From: Ascoidea rubescens DSM 1968
Lineage: Eukaryota > Ascomycota > Saccharomycetes > Ascoideales > Ascoideaceae
Direction of reading: 5' to 3'
Assembly: GCF_001661345.1 (NCBI RefSeq)
Contig: NW_017962913.1
Coordinates: 2,237,428-2,301,427 of the forward strand
DNA: 64,000 bases
The number at the start of each line of letters is the position of its first letter. Positions within the stretch are counted from its first letter, which is position 1. The translations under genes and the position numbers were made by a program. The notes beneath the pieces were generated by a model. The model made no database searches, had not been told where the DNA came from, and worked only from the letters and a program-made list of their open reading frames with translations. Positions 9,688 to 19,914 of this stretch are shown piece after piece.

Positions 9688-12600
9688 TTATTCAATTTGT
9701 TTATTAACAATCACGTTATAAGGATTTGTCCAATAACTATAGTATTGATTATATGCCTTTTCAATTATTTTGCTGAATTGATAATAGTTATAAATGATCA
9801 ATACGTATTCCCGATTGTTTGACATATTTATAAGTTTAATTTCACTTTGGTCAGAATCAATCTCTCTAATAAACTCATATTTCAAATCAGTAATGTTAAT
9901 ACTTGGTAATTCAAATGAAAGACTATACATTTCAACCTTAAATGAAACCACAGCCAAAAAACTCTCAAATACCAACAAAAATAGAGACAAATTTCTGTTT
10001 ATTAATGTTTTGGAACTTGCAACCAAAAACATCTCCAAGAAATTAAACTGTGGTATTTCTTTCGACAAACTCACTGACAAAGGATCCCTTAGCTTATCCA
10101 ATATATGTTTGGTTTCATATATCACATACACTTTATCTAATTCCAAACAGAGCTGATGCATCTTCTCAATGGTTACTTCGCAATTCTCAACTAGTTTATG
10201 ATCTATATCGTTTTTCTTTAGTTTCAGCATTATTTGTTTGATTTTTTCTATAGTTTTGGTAATAAAGTAATAATGCTGCGATGTCATATAGTTGAATGTG
10301 TGTTTTTTGATAATTCCACTCGACTCCAATGTCAGCTTCCAGTTGTTGTATTTCAAGCAAACTTGCTGACCATTTTTTTCAATTCTTGTCATAAATCTGA
10401 GAAACAAATCAGCTTTGATAAAATCAAATAAAAACCTGAACCATTTTTCTTTGGCCACATCCACCCATTTGTCGAATACCACGATCCACTGCCCATCAAT
10501 CACATTGCCCTGTTTAATCAACAACTTGGTCAATGGAACTACTAGATGCAGCTCATGTACCGTAGCAATATAATCAAACGACTTGAAATAGTGTGTGCAA
10601 AACAACAGTTTTGTATATGGCTTAATTATATCTGAATCTTGAGCAAGGAAATCAATACCAGCCCCACACATCGATATACACCATTGAACAAACTGTGTCT
10701 GCAACTGGATCAACTCAAATATCATTTTTTGTATCATTGAGGTGTATTCATCAGTTGCCTCAATGGCATTGGTATCTAGTCTCCAGAACTGAAGCCATCC
10801 CACTTCAAACACCTTTTGTAGTTTGTCTGACTTGTACATCTCACTGCCAGCAAGTATGTTCAAGAGTCCCTGTTTTCTATTTGACTTTTGAATCTCAGAT
10901 ATCGGTTCAGCTCCTGTTACATTTTTTATGCTATCCATCACAGGTTTATCAGCTATCAACTCTTTAAGATTGATCAAATTTAGTGGTATTTTGGAATGTG
11001 TGAGTGGATTGCCATCAATTTTCAATTTTTTCAAGTTGATCAAGCTCGACATATCATCCATTTGGATTATCTTGTTGTGTGAAATGTCTAATTCTTGTAA
11101 ATTCAAAAGCATCAGAATATTCTCAACATTCTCAATCAAATTATACAGAATATTGAAATCTCTAAGTTTGCTCAACTGATCCAAGTTTTCCAATTTTTTG
11201 ATTTCATTGCCACTGATATACAATAGCTGAAGTCGAGCCAAATTCAGAATGTTTTCCAACTTTTTGATTTGATTCTGTTCCAATAATAAAGATTCTAAAT
11301 TAACAAGATTGGACAATCCTTCTAATTTCATGATTTCATTTCCGCCCAAGTATAACAGTTTCAACAGAGTTAAATACGATAATCCTTCTATTTTTGAAAT
11401 CAGATTATACACAGCACCAAATAGCTGTAAATTTATAAGAGTTGATAGTCCTTCTAATTTCAGTATTTTATTCCTAGTCAAAGATAACGTTTTCAATCTT
11501 GTTAGTGTAGTTAGACCTTCAATTTTTTTAATTTTATTTCTTTCTAATTCCAAATTCTCCAACTGTATTAAATTGTCCAATCCCTCTATTTTCTCTATTT
11601 GGTTGTCACTCAACTTCAAACTATTTAAATTTTTTAAATACAAGATGTTTTTTAGTTTTGAAATCAAATTATTAGGTAGATATAATATCTGCAAGTTTTC
11701 TAGTTTTTCTAAATTTTCTAGCTTGAGAATACAATTTAGACTTAAATCTAGAGTTATTAAGCTGCATAAATTAGATAGATTTTCTAGTTTCTCAATTTTA
11801 TTAGCTTGAAGACTTAGATTTTTAAGATTCACAAGACTTTCTAATCCTTCTAACTTAGATATACTGTTTTTACCTAAATATAAACGTTCTAGTTTGCCTA
11901 AAGCTGTCAAGCCTTCTATTTTTATTATATTATTCAGATACAAACTCAATGATTTCAAATTTTTTATAGCTGATAACTTCTCAATTTTTGTGATTGCATT
12001 ATAATCCAAGAACAAACTCTCTAATTTGACAAGACCATATAGATTCTGCAATTTCATGATACTATTATTTTGCAAATTGAGTTCGGTTAAATTGGTCAAA
12101 TTTGATATGTTTTCTATTACCTCAATTTTGTTGTATGATAAATCCAATATTTTTAATTTTGTAAGATTTGAAATTCCTTCTATTTTGTTAATATCATTTT
12201 TGCCTAGAAACAATGTTTCTAAATTAGTTAAAGTTATCAACCCCTCCAATCTGATAATTTTGTTACTTTCTAAATATAAATTTTTTAAATTTCTCAACAC
12301 CATAAGTCCTGACAATTTTTTGATTTGATTATTATTCAAGCTTAATATTTTTAAGTTTTCAAAATGTGATAGCCAATTTAGCTTGGTAATTTTGTTATAA
12401 CCCAAAAGCAAAGTTTCCAAATTCTTTAGCTCTATGTTTGGCAATACTTCAATCTCATTATTATGTAAAGATATATAAGTGAGGTTGGTTAGATCTGACC
12501 AATTTTCCACTAATTTGATCTGGTTATTAAGTAAACTTAGTGTTTTCAAATTTTCTAGGTTTGATGAAATTTCAAATTTGGAAATTTTGTTTTCTCCTAA

Positions 12601-14250
12601 ATACAACTTTTCTAGTTTTGTCAACGTTTCCAAGCCTTCTATCTTTTGGATTTGATTGTTAGAAAGGTTTAGCCATTTTAAATTTCTTGTGCTTAATAAA
12701 TTTTCTAATTTTACTATACTATTGTTGTCCAATAATAAAAATTCTAACTTGACCAAACTTTGTAAATTCTCTATTTTTTTGATATTGTTCAGTCCCAAGT
12801 CTAATTCAGTTAAATTCAGTAAGCTTGAAACATGATTTATTGTCTCTATTTGATTATTTTGTAGCCTCAATATCTTTAAATTGAAAGATTTGGTTAAGCC
12901 TTCTAATTTAGAAATTTTGTTTTCACTCAAATAGAGCTCACTCAAATTAACAAGTGTATTTAAACCTTCAATCATTTTTATATTGTTATGAGCCAATGTC
13001 AAGAGTTTCAAATTTACTAGATTGGATAATCCTTCTAATTTATTTATGCAATTATTGGACAAATACAAATTTTCTAATTTGACTAGCCTGGCTAAACTAG
13101 TTCCTATATTTGGAATTTTGTTATTTTCCAAGCTTAAGATTTTTAAATTCACCAAACTAGATAATCCTTCTAAGCTGTTTATATTGTTCTCACTCAAGTA
13201 TAACTTTTCCAAACTAGTTTGCTTATCAAGACCCTGTAGTTTGTCGATTTTGTTTTTATTTAATGAAAGTAGTTCCAATCTTGCAAGACGTGATATGTTT
13301 TCTATTTTTTCAATTTGATTTTCATTTAAATATAGTTTTCTCAAGTTGATCAAGTTGGATAAGTTATCAAGTTTCTGAATTCTATTTTTGGTTAAATTGA
13401 GGGCTTTCAAGTTGATTAATGTGCTTAAATTAGGAATTGAGGGTAGATCGTTATTTGACAAACTCAAGTTTTTCAAATATACCAACTTCTCGAAACTGTA
13501 GTATTGATATGGATTGACAATATAATGAATGTTGTTGAGTGACAACAATGTCAACGAATCTAGTCTTTTATTGTAGTCATCAAAAAGCCAACAGACTTCT
13601 TTATTGAATTCTTTTAAAATCATTGGAATTTCACTAAAATATGACAACAACTGTGTATAATCTTTAAGACACAGGTTAATTAGCGTACCCTTATAATTGA
13701 TTTTTAATTGATTTCTTTTGTGATATTTTGAGCAGTTAATAACCACATAATAGTCATGAAATAGATCAAGAACATCAATGTTGCAATAAAACGAGTCTAA
13801 TTGATTTAATAATGGGTTTAATAGATTTGAAAGACGAAGAAATTTGGGACCAGGGACATCTGAGAGTACGATTAAATTTTTGGTGTACTTCATGAATTTG
13901 TTTGAAAACAAGTGAAACCAATTAGAATTCACCACTAAGACTCTAGACATGTCAAAATTGGAGAATTTGGTTTTTAGTTTTCCAAATACAAATTCACTTT
14001 GCAAATTAATTTGAATACAATTATACAATACTTTATTGGACTGTTCACCCAAGGTATCAGATGATAGGGATAATAGCCATATTATGTCCAAGGGAAGATA
14101 CTGAAGAACCTGAGAAGCAAGATAAGGAAAAGAACTGAACAGAGAGATTTGATAAAGAATATTTCTGCCTCGAAGTTTATTTCCATAGAGTGGTCTGGAA
14201 AAATGGCCAGAATAATAGCTGGAGTGATGAATAAGATTGGCTAGTGGCAT
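9688..14250 (-). CDS. Giant F-box-like / SDS22-type leucine-rich-repeat protein
   Basis: A 1520-residue protein starting at ATG 14250. Residues about 44-84 resemble the second half of an F-box (LPLDIIWLLSLSS, then LYNCIQINL) and line up with the F-box of the neighbouring broken gene. From about 255 to 1090 there are roughly 38 consecutive 22-residue repeats of the form LxNLxxLxLxxNxIxKIEGL, the SDS22-like class, which forms a long curved binding surface. The remaining 430 residues are not repeats: about 1168-1360 is helical and recalls a Dbl homology domain, and about 1420-1505 has a PH-like rhythm of strands and a final helix. Those last two calls are tentative. A role as an SCF substrate receptor or G-protein regulator is inference. 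There is no break, despite the decayed relative downstream. Confidence 0.8.
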   Translation of the reverse strand: MPLANLIHHSSYYSGHFSRPLYGNKLRGRNILYQISLFSSFPYLASQVLQYLPLDIIWLLSLSSDTLGEQSNKVLYNCIQINLQSEFVFGKLKTKFSNFDMSRVLVVNSNWFHLFSNKFMKYTKNLIVLSDVPGPKFLRLSNLLNPLLNQLDSFYCNIDVLDLFHDYYVVINCSKYHKRNQLKINYKGTLINLCLKDYTQLLSYFSEIPMILKEFNKEVCWLFDDYNKRLDSLTLLSLNNIHYIVNPYQYYSFEKLVYLKNLSLSNNDLPSIPNLSTLINLKALNLTKNRIQKLDNLSNLINLRKLYLNENQIEKIENISRLARLELLSLNKNKIDKLQGLDKQTSLEKLYLSENNINSLEGLSSLVNLKILSLENNKIPNIGTSLARLVKLENLYLSNNCINKLEGLSNLVNLKLLTLAHNNIKMIEGLNTLVNLSELYLSENKISKLEGLTKSFNLKILRLQNNQIETINHVSSLLNLTELDLGLNNIKKIENLQSLVKLEFLLLDNNSIVKLENLLSTRNLKWLNLSNNQIQKIEGLETLTKLEKLYLGENKISKFEISSNLENLKTLSLLNNQIKLVENWSDLTNLTYISLHNNEIEVLPNIELKNLETLLLGYNKITKLNWLSHFENLKILSLNNNQIKKLSGLMVLRNLKNLYLESNKIIRLEGLITLTNLETLFLGKNDINKIEGISNLTKLKILDLSYNKIEVIENISNLTNLTELNLQNNSIMKLQNLYGLVKLESLFLDYNAITKIEKLSAIKNLKSLSLYLNNIIKIEGLTALGKLERLYLGKNSISKLEGLESLVNLKNLSLQANKIEKLENLSNLCSLITLDLSLNCILKLENLEKLENLQILYLPNNLISKLKNILYLKNLNSLKLSDNQIEKIEGLDNLIQLENLELERNKIKKIEGLTTLTRLKTLSLTRNKILKLEGLSTLINLQLFGAVYNLISKIEGLSYLTLLKLLYLGGNEIMKLEGLSNLVNLESLLLEQNQIKKLENILNLARLQLLYISGNEIKKLENLDQLSKLRDFNILYNLIENVENILMLLNLQELDISHNKIIQMDDMSSLINLKKLKIDGNPLTHSKIPLNLINLKELIADKPVMDSIKNVTGAEPISEIQKSNRKQGLLNILAGSEMYKSDKLQKVFEVGWLQFWRLDTNAIEATDEYTSMIQKMIFELIQLQTQFVQWCISMCGAGIDFLAQDSDIIKPYTKLLFCTHYFKSFDYIATVHELHLVVPLTKLLIKQGNVIDGQWIVVFDKWVDVAKEKWFRFLFDFIKADLFLRFMTRIEKNGQQVCLKYNNWKLTLESSGIIKKHTFNYMTSQHYYFITKTIEKIKQIMLKLKKNDIDHKLVENCEVTIEKMHQLCLELDKVYVIYETKHILDKLRDPLSVSLSKEIPQFNFLEMFLVASSKTLINRNLSLFLLVFESFLAVVSFKVEMYSLSFELPSINITDLKYEFIREIDSDQSEIKLINMSNNREYVLIIYNYYQFSKIIEKAYNQYYSYWTNPYNVIVNKQIE
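10985..13490 (-). repeat. LRR-coding tandem array, 66-bp units with a longer period
   Basis: About 38 in-frame units of 66 bases encode 22-residue LRRs. By eye the repeats also fall into sets of five (110 residues, 330 bases) in which the same repeat variants recur in order: LYLG/SEN, LSLxN, LTxLxL, LLLD, LSLxN. Sets beginning near repeats 9, 14, 20 and 25 fit, with one extra unit at repeat 19. This suggests growth by copying blocks of five. Confidence 0.7.
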
Positions 14251-15236
14251 ATTTGATCTGATTATTGATTCAGAAAACAGCTGAAAGTTCTATTTGTTTG
14301 CTGAGTTTGAGGGACTATCCCCTTTATATGAGCAGTTGATGGGAGCATAGTTGTGGGTATCTTTGATCCATAATAATGTTCTGCCCTAAGATAAGTTCAG
14401 GTTTGTGATCGACGTTAAGGAGACTGTGGGGAGGTTAATAAGTTGTGCCAGGAAGTTGTGCCTACCAGTTACTCGATGCACAACTATACTAGCATTTGTG
14501 TAATTGGACAGAATGAAGCCAAAGAACCCCACAGAAATAAAAGTCAAACCTTTGCTGGAAACAATAGCTATTCAACCAATTGGAAACCAGATAACGAATT
14601 GGAACCACAAATGAGGATCAAAAGAAAGATCTGTAACATTACGGCACTGAAAATAATAAAAGCCGGCCTTTGGTTTATGATAAAAGCCAGACTTGGATTC
14701 CAGATAAAAAAAAAATAAACGTTTTCTTGCATTTTATCTTCTCTTTCCAATAAATTAGAAAGAATTCAAATCAAAATTGTCTTTGAGAAGCAAAATAAAA
14801 ATGTACAACATTTTAGGGAAAATGTTTTTGCCCATCTTTCGCGCAAGATAATTTAAAGTTCAACAATAGACTTGGCCATAAGCTAAAAAGCTTAGCATAA
14901 AGTTAAAAACCTGATTAAGATAACGGAAATAAAGTATCGAATTTTTGAAGGTTTAATCTGTGTTTGAAAATATTTCTATATGGAAGCTTGACCAAACTCT
15001 AGCTTAAACCAAATGGTTTCGGTATATTTCCATTGCTACGCTTTTTTTCCGATGGAAAAATACAATTTTACTTCCAATCTTCTACATTTCAAACAAATCA
15101 GATTGCTAAACTATTCAATTATTTATATATTTCTTCATAATTTTCCCGTACGCCAACGCTTTGGAATAATATGACACAGCCAACTGAACCAACAATCGAT
15201 ACAAAGTCTATCGATACAAAGTCTATCCATCCGAAA
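14251..15236. other. Intergenic region between LRR gene promoter and NIC96 3' end
   Basis: Almost 1 kb. The part near 14250-14400 should hold the promoter of the LRR gene, with a TATATGA near 14330. A 91-codon open stretch at 14443-14718 has no family resemblance and no good start. A perfect 15-bp direct repeat lies at 15196-15225, just past the NIC96 stop. No RNA gene seen. Confidence 0.5.
15196..15225 (+). repeat. 15-bp perfect direct repeat (two copies)
   Basis: TCGATACAAAGTCTA occurs twice in tandem just downstream of the NIC96 stop codon. This looks like a small slippage duplication in the 3' flank. Confidence 0.9.
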
Positions 15237-18002
15237 TCACATATTTATTGACTCCAAGCTGATAAGTTTGCTATAAGTTTCCCTAGGCATTTTATATTGA
15301 ACCATACCAGCATAGATCATACAATTCTTTGACATTTCATTTAATTCAAACAACTTGGCTTCCTTTGCAGGATCAATATATGAACTATTGGATAATTGAT
15401 AAATGAATTCTGAAACACATGTCATAGTAATCAATAACAAGTTTGAAATATTTTTGGCTATGTTTTCATCTAATTCATTGAATTCTTGAGCCTTCTTTCT
15501 AGCATAGTTTAAATCATTGTTATTTGAACAATTTAATGGGAAAATATTCAAGTCCTCAATTAATTTCAAACATAATTTCCATTTGTTTTCAATAAAGTTT
15601 TGACGAATGTCTAAAATGCCTAGTAACATATCTAGAATATTTCTGTTTTTGGTGCTTATCTTCTCAGGACTTAATTTATAAATTTCGCTCAAGTTCCTAG
15701 CAATATCAATTGGCTGTGCCTCGCCATTTTCTTTTAGTGCTTGATCATTTAATGAAGTGTAGATATCGATGTTACTTAGCAAATCTGCCAATAATTTATT
15801 GACAATGCTTATTACAGTATCGTGCTTTTCGGACAACTGATATAGTAACAAACTGTCATAGATTCTTCCTTCCTCATCAGCTTTAATAGCCGCTTTCTCT
15901 GCAATTTTATCAAGATATTCCTTTTCGTTTTGAAGGTACAACAATTCTTTTCTTTCTTCGATTCTTCCTGGTAATGCTGTTCCATCGGAATTGATATCAC
16001 CCAAGAGCATACTAAATTCACGAGTTTCTAGAACTAGCTCGCGCAAAGCTTCATGAGCAATTTCGATTTGATGTTTGTCCTTACGTAGACAAATTAATAA
16101 AAGATACTCAACACTAGCCCTTGTCTCCGAAAATCGAAATGATCTAGTATAGTAACCCAACAATCTAGAAAAGTTTATTTCTGTTTGTTTTTGAGAATTT
16201 TTGGTTATCAATAGATTGCTACTTCCCTGATTAGAAGAGAATCTCAACAATGCATAGTAGGCAAATCCAATGGCCAAGTGCACAGCGTCAATTTCATTTA
16301 TGGTATAAGCTTGTTGAACAGCAAGCTCATATAAACCCGTTAAAACTAATGTCTGCAAATACAATGGATTATTGACAGTGTTAAAGTGACCAGCACCTGA
16401 TTGAATGATAGTTTTTTGCAAATCTGCCAAGGTGTATCTCTGATAAACTGGATCATTGACTAAATCATTATTATCTTCATTAATATAGGTGAGATGGAGC
16501 CACAACCAGTCCTCGATTCCAATAGTGATTCTTGGAATATTTTTCTTTGTGAGATCACATCTGCCGATTATTTTGTAAACGGCATATTTATAAGGATCAA
16601 CATCAATTGAGTTTCTAATAAATTGGTTAAACTCAATTTGAATTTTATTCTCCAAATCTTTTGATAATTTCTTATTTTCATTGTTTAGCGAAACAAATTT
16701 TCTAAAGTATGTCAAGAAGTTTTGATCGATTTTTTTAAAAACAGATTTATTTGATTCCAAGACTTCTAAAGCGTCTGTGTAGCAGCCTGCTCTTAGAAGA
16801 TAAAAGATTAGTGGCCAAATTGGAACGTCATTTATCAAGGTTATGTTAATATTCTTGAGGTTTTTCTTGATATGCTGAGAATTTAAAAATGATTTAATTT
16901 TGTTTATATTTGTTGGTAAACCGTTTTCGTTGCTATTTATTTGAAGGTTTTTGTTGAAAATGTTATTGACATGATCAAAAAATTGAGATTCTAGGTATTT
17001 TTTACTTGAGAGCAAAAGTTTTTTTCTAAACGATATTGTATTGTTGATGTAATTGTTGTCGTTAGAAAGGTTGATGTTGTCAGTGATATTATTTACTTTA
17101 ATGAAATTATTCAAAATCTTCCAAACCTCATTAATTTGTTTTGATTTTGCATCTGTTGCAGCGCTTGTAATATCCATAAAACAGTTGGCCAATGGGTAGT
17201 TTTTGTTTGACTGTCTGAAATTGTTAAACTGATAAATATACAATGCATTTTTTTCAAATTTATCTCGCGATGAAAAATCGTTAACGTTGATTAGTTTTGG
17301 GTTCAATGGAGTCAAGTCTTGAAAGTCGGCTGTTGACAAAACATTGTTCAAATGATTGGATTTCTTTTTCCATAGAGATGAAGAATCACCTTTTTTCAAT
17401 TTCTTATACTGAAGTGAATTGGTATCATTGGCATCGTCGTTTGTATTAGCGTTTGCATTTTCATCAACCTCATTAAGGATGTTGGTACCGGTAGTATTAC
17501 TATTACTATTAGTATTATTATTATTTGGTAATGAAATTCCAAAGGATTTGATGACATCGTCTCTTTTGGATTTCCAGTCAATTGAAATATTCTGGTTAAC
17601 ATAGTTATCGTAATCTTTGGCAGCCAAGGCCAATGAACGTTCAATAGCGGCCAAAATGCACTCGTCCTTCTTAGAGTCTAAATAAGCATCAAAGTCATTG
17701 GAGATAACAGGAAGGTTTGAAGAATCGAGGTATTGAGGTAGTTGGCTTTCGATTGATTTTAGCTCAGACTCAATGTAATCGATAGAGGCTCCACTTCCAG
17801 CTAACAAATAGTGAGCCTTGGTGTAGTTGGGATTTTTGTCTTTGTTTCTTCTCAAGTTGTGTGCTCTCTTCTTGATTTCATTAACTCCTAACTGGATCGA
17901 ATCAAACTCAGAGGACTGGGTGGGCAAGTTCTTGGAGGACTCAAGTAGCTCCTGAAGAAGCCTCGAGCCATTGTTGGCAGCAGATAGAGATATGTTGGTC
18001 AT
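15237..18002 (-). CDS. NIC96: Nucleoporin Nic96, inner-ring scaffold of the nuclear pore
   Basis: Nic96 anchors the Nsp1-Nup57-Nup49 channel complex to the inner ring of the nuclear pore and is essential in S. cerevisiae. This protein has 921 residues against about 839 in S. cerevisiae. The N-terminal segment SRLLQELLESSKNLP is close to the family's conserved start, in the helical region that binds the channel nucleoporins. A Thr/Asn/Asp-rich insert at about 158-198 explains part of the extra length. From about 250 to the end the protein is almost entirely helical, as expected for the alpha-solenoid, with conserved stretches such as DVPIWPLIFYLLRAG and INEIDAVHLAIGFAYYALLRF. The ATG at 18002 fits the family start. 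A CACGTG lies 112 bases upstream. Confidence 0.93.
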   Translation of the reverse strand: MTNISLSAANNGSRLLQELLESSKNLPTQSSEFDSIQLGVNEIKKRAHNLRRNKDKNPNYTKAHYLLAGSGASIDYIESELKSIESQLPQYLDSSNLPVISNDFDAYLDSKKDECILAAIERSLALAAKDYDNYVNQNISIDWKSKRDDVIKSFGISLPNNNNTNSNSNTTGTNILNEVDENANANTNDDANDTNSLQYKKLKKGDSSSLWKKKSNHLNNVLSTADFQDLTPLNPKLINVNDFSSRDKFEKNALYIYQFNNFRQSNKNYPLANCFMDITSAATDAKSKQINEVWKILNNFIKVNNITDNINLSNDNNYINNTISFRKKLLLSSKKYLESQFFDHVNNIFNKNLQINSNENGLPTNINKIKSFLNSQHIKKNLKNINITLINDVPIWPLIFYLLRAGCYTDALEVLESNKSVFKKIDQNFLTYFRKFVSLNNENKKLSKDLENKIQIEFNQFIRNSIDVDPYKYAVYKIIGRCDLTKKNIPRITIGIEDWLWLHLTYINEDNNDLVNDPVYQRYTLADLQKTIIQSGAGHFNTVNNPLYLQTLVLTGLYELAVQQAYTINEIDAVHLAIGFAYYALLRFSSNQGSSNLLITKNSQKQTEINFSRLLGYYTRSFRFSETRASVEYLLLICLRKDKHQIEIAHEALRELVLETREFSMLLGDINSDGTALPGRIEERKELLYLQNEKEYLDKIAEKAAIKADEEGRIYDSLLLYQLSEKHDTVISIVNKLLADLLSNIDIYTSLNDQALKENGEAQPIDIARNLSEIYKLSPEKISTKNRNILDMLLGILDIRQNFIENKWKLCLKLIEDLNIFPLNCSNNNDLNYARKKAQEFNELDENIAKNISNLLLITMTCVSEFIYQLSNSSYIDPAKEAKLFELNEMSKNCMIYAGMVQYKMPRETYSKLISLESINM

Positions 18003-18113
18003 CTTGGTATGCGAATTTGCAACAAGAGCAGACTATCTGGACAATGGCAACACAGCTGCTGGTGAAGTGTTTCTCTCCAGAAGTTGTTTACAGAAAAATT
18101 TCAGCAGAGCAGT

Positions 18114-18119
18114 CACGTG
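18114..18119. promoter_or_regulatory. CACGTG E-box upstream of NIC96
   Basis: Perfect CACGTG 112 bases before the NIC96 ATG, a typical promoter distance for a Cbf1-class site in yeast. Factor assignment is inferred. Confidence 0.4.
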
Positions 18120-18282
18120 GTTCCGAAACAGCAGAAGCAGAAGCAGCAGAAGCAGTAGAGCCGACGGTTACAGCGTTGGGTGGTATAGAGGACGAGGCAA
18201 AATATGATGGAAGGCATATGGAAACAAAGGCAATTGGGGATAAAAACATATACAAAAAATGTGGCATAATGAATGGAGGTGG

Positions 18283-18353
18283 AAAAAAATAAAAAAATAA
18301 AAAGATAAAAAATAAAAAGATAAAAAATAAAAAGATAAAAAGATAAAAATAAG
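18283..18353 (+). repeat. A-rich tandem repeat, AAAAATAAAAAGATAA-like units
   Basis: Several near-identical 10-16 base units made of A-runs separated by T or GAT. It lies just past the SET3 stop on the opposite strand, so the SET3 transcript would carry a U-rich run here, which could contribute to 3' end formation. Confidence 0.75.
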
Positions 18354-18381
18354 TAAAAACGAACTAAACTATATAAATAAA

Positions 18382-19842
18382 TCATGTTTTTTGTTTTTTC
18401 TTGTTCAAATAATCTGCAAATGTCAACTTCTTGACTTTCTTTGGTCGCTGTGCTGTGGATGCTGCAATCTTGGGTTCTTCGTTTAGCAGTGAGACGTCTG
18501 AATTGTCGTTGTTGGCAATGCCATTGATGTTGTTTGCTGATAGTGCTCCTCCAATTGGCGAGACAACTCTCGTAGACACCTTCTGAACATCAATGATATT
18601 CAAACCAGGCGAAAGCGCCACCTTCTCTATACTTGTAATGTCAGAAGCAATATTCAACTGCAAGGTATTTTTCAACTTAATAGGAATGGGCAAGTAATCG
18701 TCCTTTGACTTGTTGGAGCTGGAATGGCTGGATCCACCAGAAGAGTAAGTGCTAGAGATTGGTGCAGACACACTTCGGGGAAGATGCTTATATTTGTAAG
18801 GGAGAAACTCGGACTTAAGCTGATTTTTTTTTCGTTTTTTTTCGTTCTGGAAAGAAAACGAGACTCCATCTAACAGAGCAATGCTCTTGATGGGTGGTTG
18901 TTTTGATAAGATCTCCTTGCCTTTGTCTTTTTCAACTCGGGTTTTGTTATTATCTCCATCAACAGATTTGGAAACAGTTTCATCATCTATTTTTTCGTTT
19001 TTAATCTGTTCTTTTTCTTTTTCCCCTTTTTCTTTTTCTTCTTTTTCTTCTTCTTTTTCTACTTCTTCTTTCTTTTCCTTTTCTTCTTTCTCAATGGCTA
19101 ATTTTTCTGTTAAACTTTCTTGTTTTGTCAACTTTTCCTTGATAATTTTAGCTCTAAAATCCAATCGGCCTCTGACGCTTGATTTCCCATTTAAATCTCC
19201 AGCTTCAAAACCTTTACCTGGTAGATTCGAACATAAACTTCCCAACAAATCAGGATATATTTGATCGTTATTGGAACCTAAGACTTCACTACCAGCATTG
19301 TTATTATTAGCAGCAGTGCTAGTACTGCTATTGCAACTTATCTTCGTCCCTTTCTTATTGGATCTATGGTAATAACTCCCCAATTTTTTAATTTTTATTA
19401 ATTTACAGTCGGAATTATTAGCGTTGGTCCCAACTTTATAACATCCACATTTACATTGATTTAGTATTGTTTCAATTGATGAAATTAATTTCTTTTTATC
19501 TTCATCAGAAAGGTTACCGAAATTTGATTTGATTTTCTCATTGTTTTCATTAATTGTCCCAATTGTATCTTTAGTAAATACACGATGAAAAATGTGGAAT
19601 TTGTTCCACTCCCAATTAATAGTTAACTCAGTGTTGGCCTTAATTTTTTCTAATGAAACCAAGCATATTTTAATCTTTCCCTTTATTTCAACATTCTTCT
19701 TCTCATTGATATCTTTGTTATCAGTTTTCTCACTATTACTTTTAATATTAGAGCTATTATTTTTGTCGTTATCCATGTTAAAATCATCGTCAGAATTATT
19801 TTCAATCTTAGAAGTATTATCAGTTTCATTATCATTATTATC

Positions 19843-19914
<72 letters not shown>

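Larger units (their letters stand above)
18003..18381. other. NIC96 promoter and SET3 3' flank
   Basis: A 379-base spacer between two minus-strand genes. It holds a CACGTG at 18114-18119, an AGCAGA-type triplet run near 18126-18160, and a T-rich array on the minus strand (18283-18353) just past the SET3 stop, likely part of its 3' UTR. Short open frames on the plus strand here show no family resemblance. Confidence 0.55.

Noticed and set aside
9607-13318. Plus-strand open frames opposite the giant LRR gene
   Set aside because: They arise from the periodic LRR codons read backwards. The minus strand alone carries the repeat consensus.
14443-14718. 91-codon open frame between the LRR gene and NIC96
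   Set aside because: No ATG at its start, no domain, and partly made of local direct repeats.
17971-18292. Two open frames on the plus strand over the NIC96 start
   Set aside because: They depend on an AGCAGA triplet run and overlap the conserved NIC96 start on the other strand.
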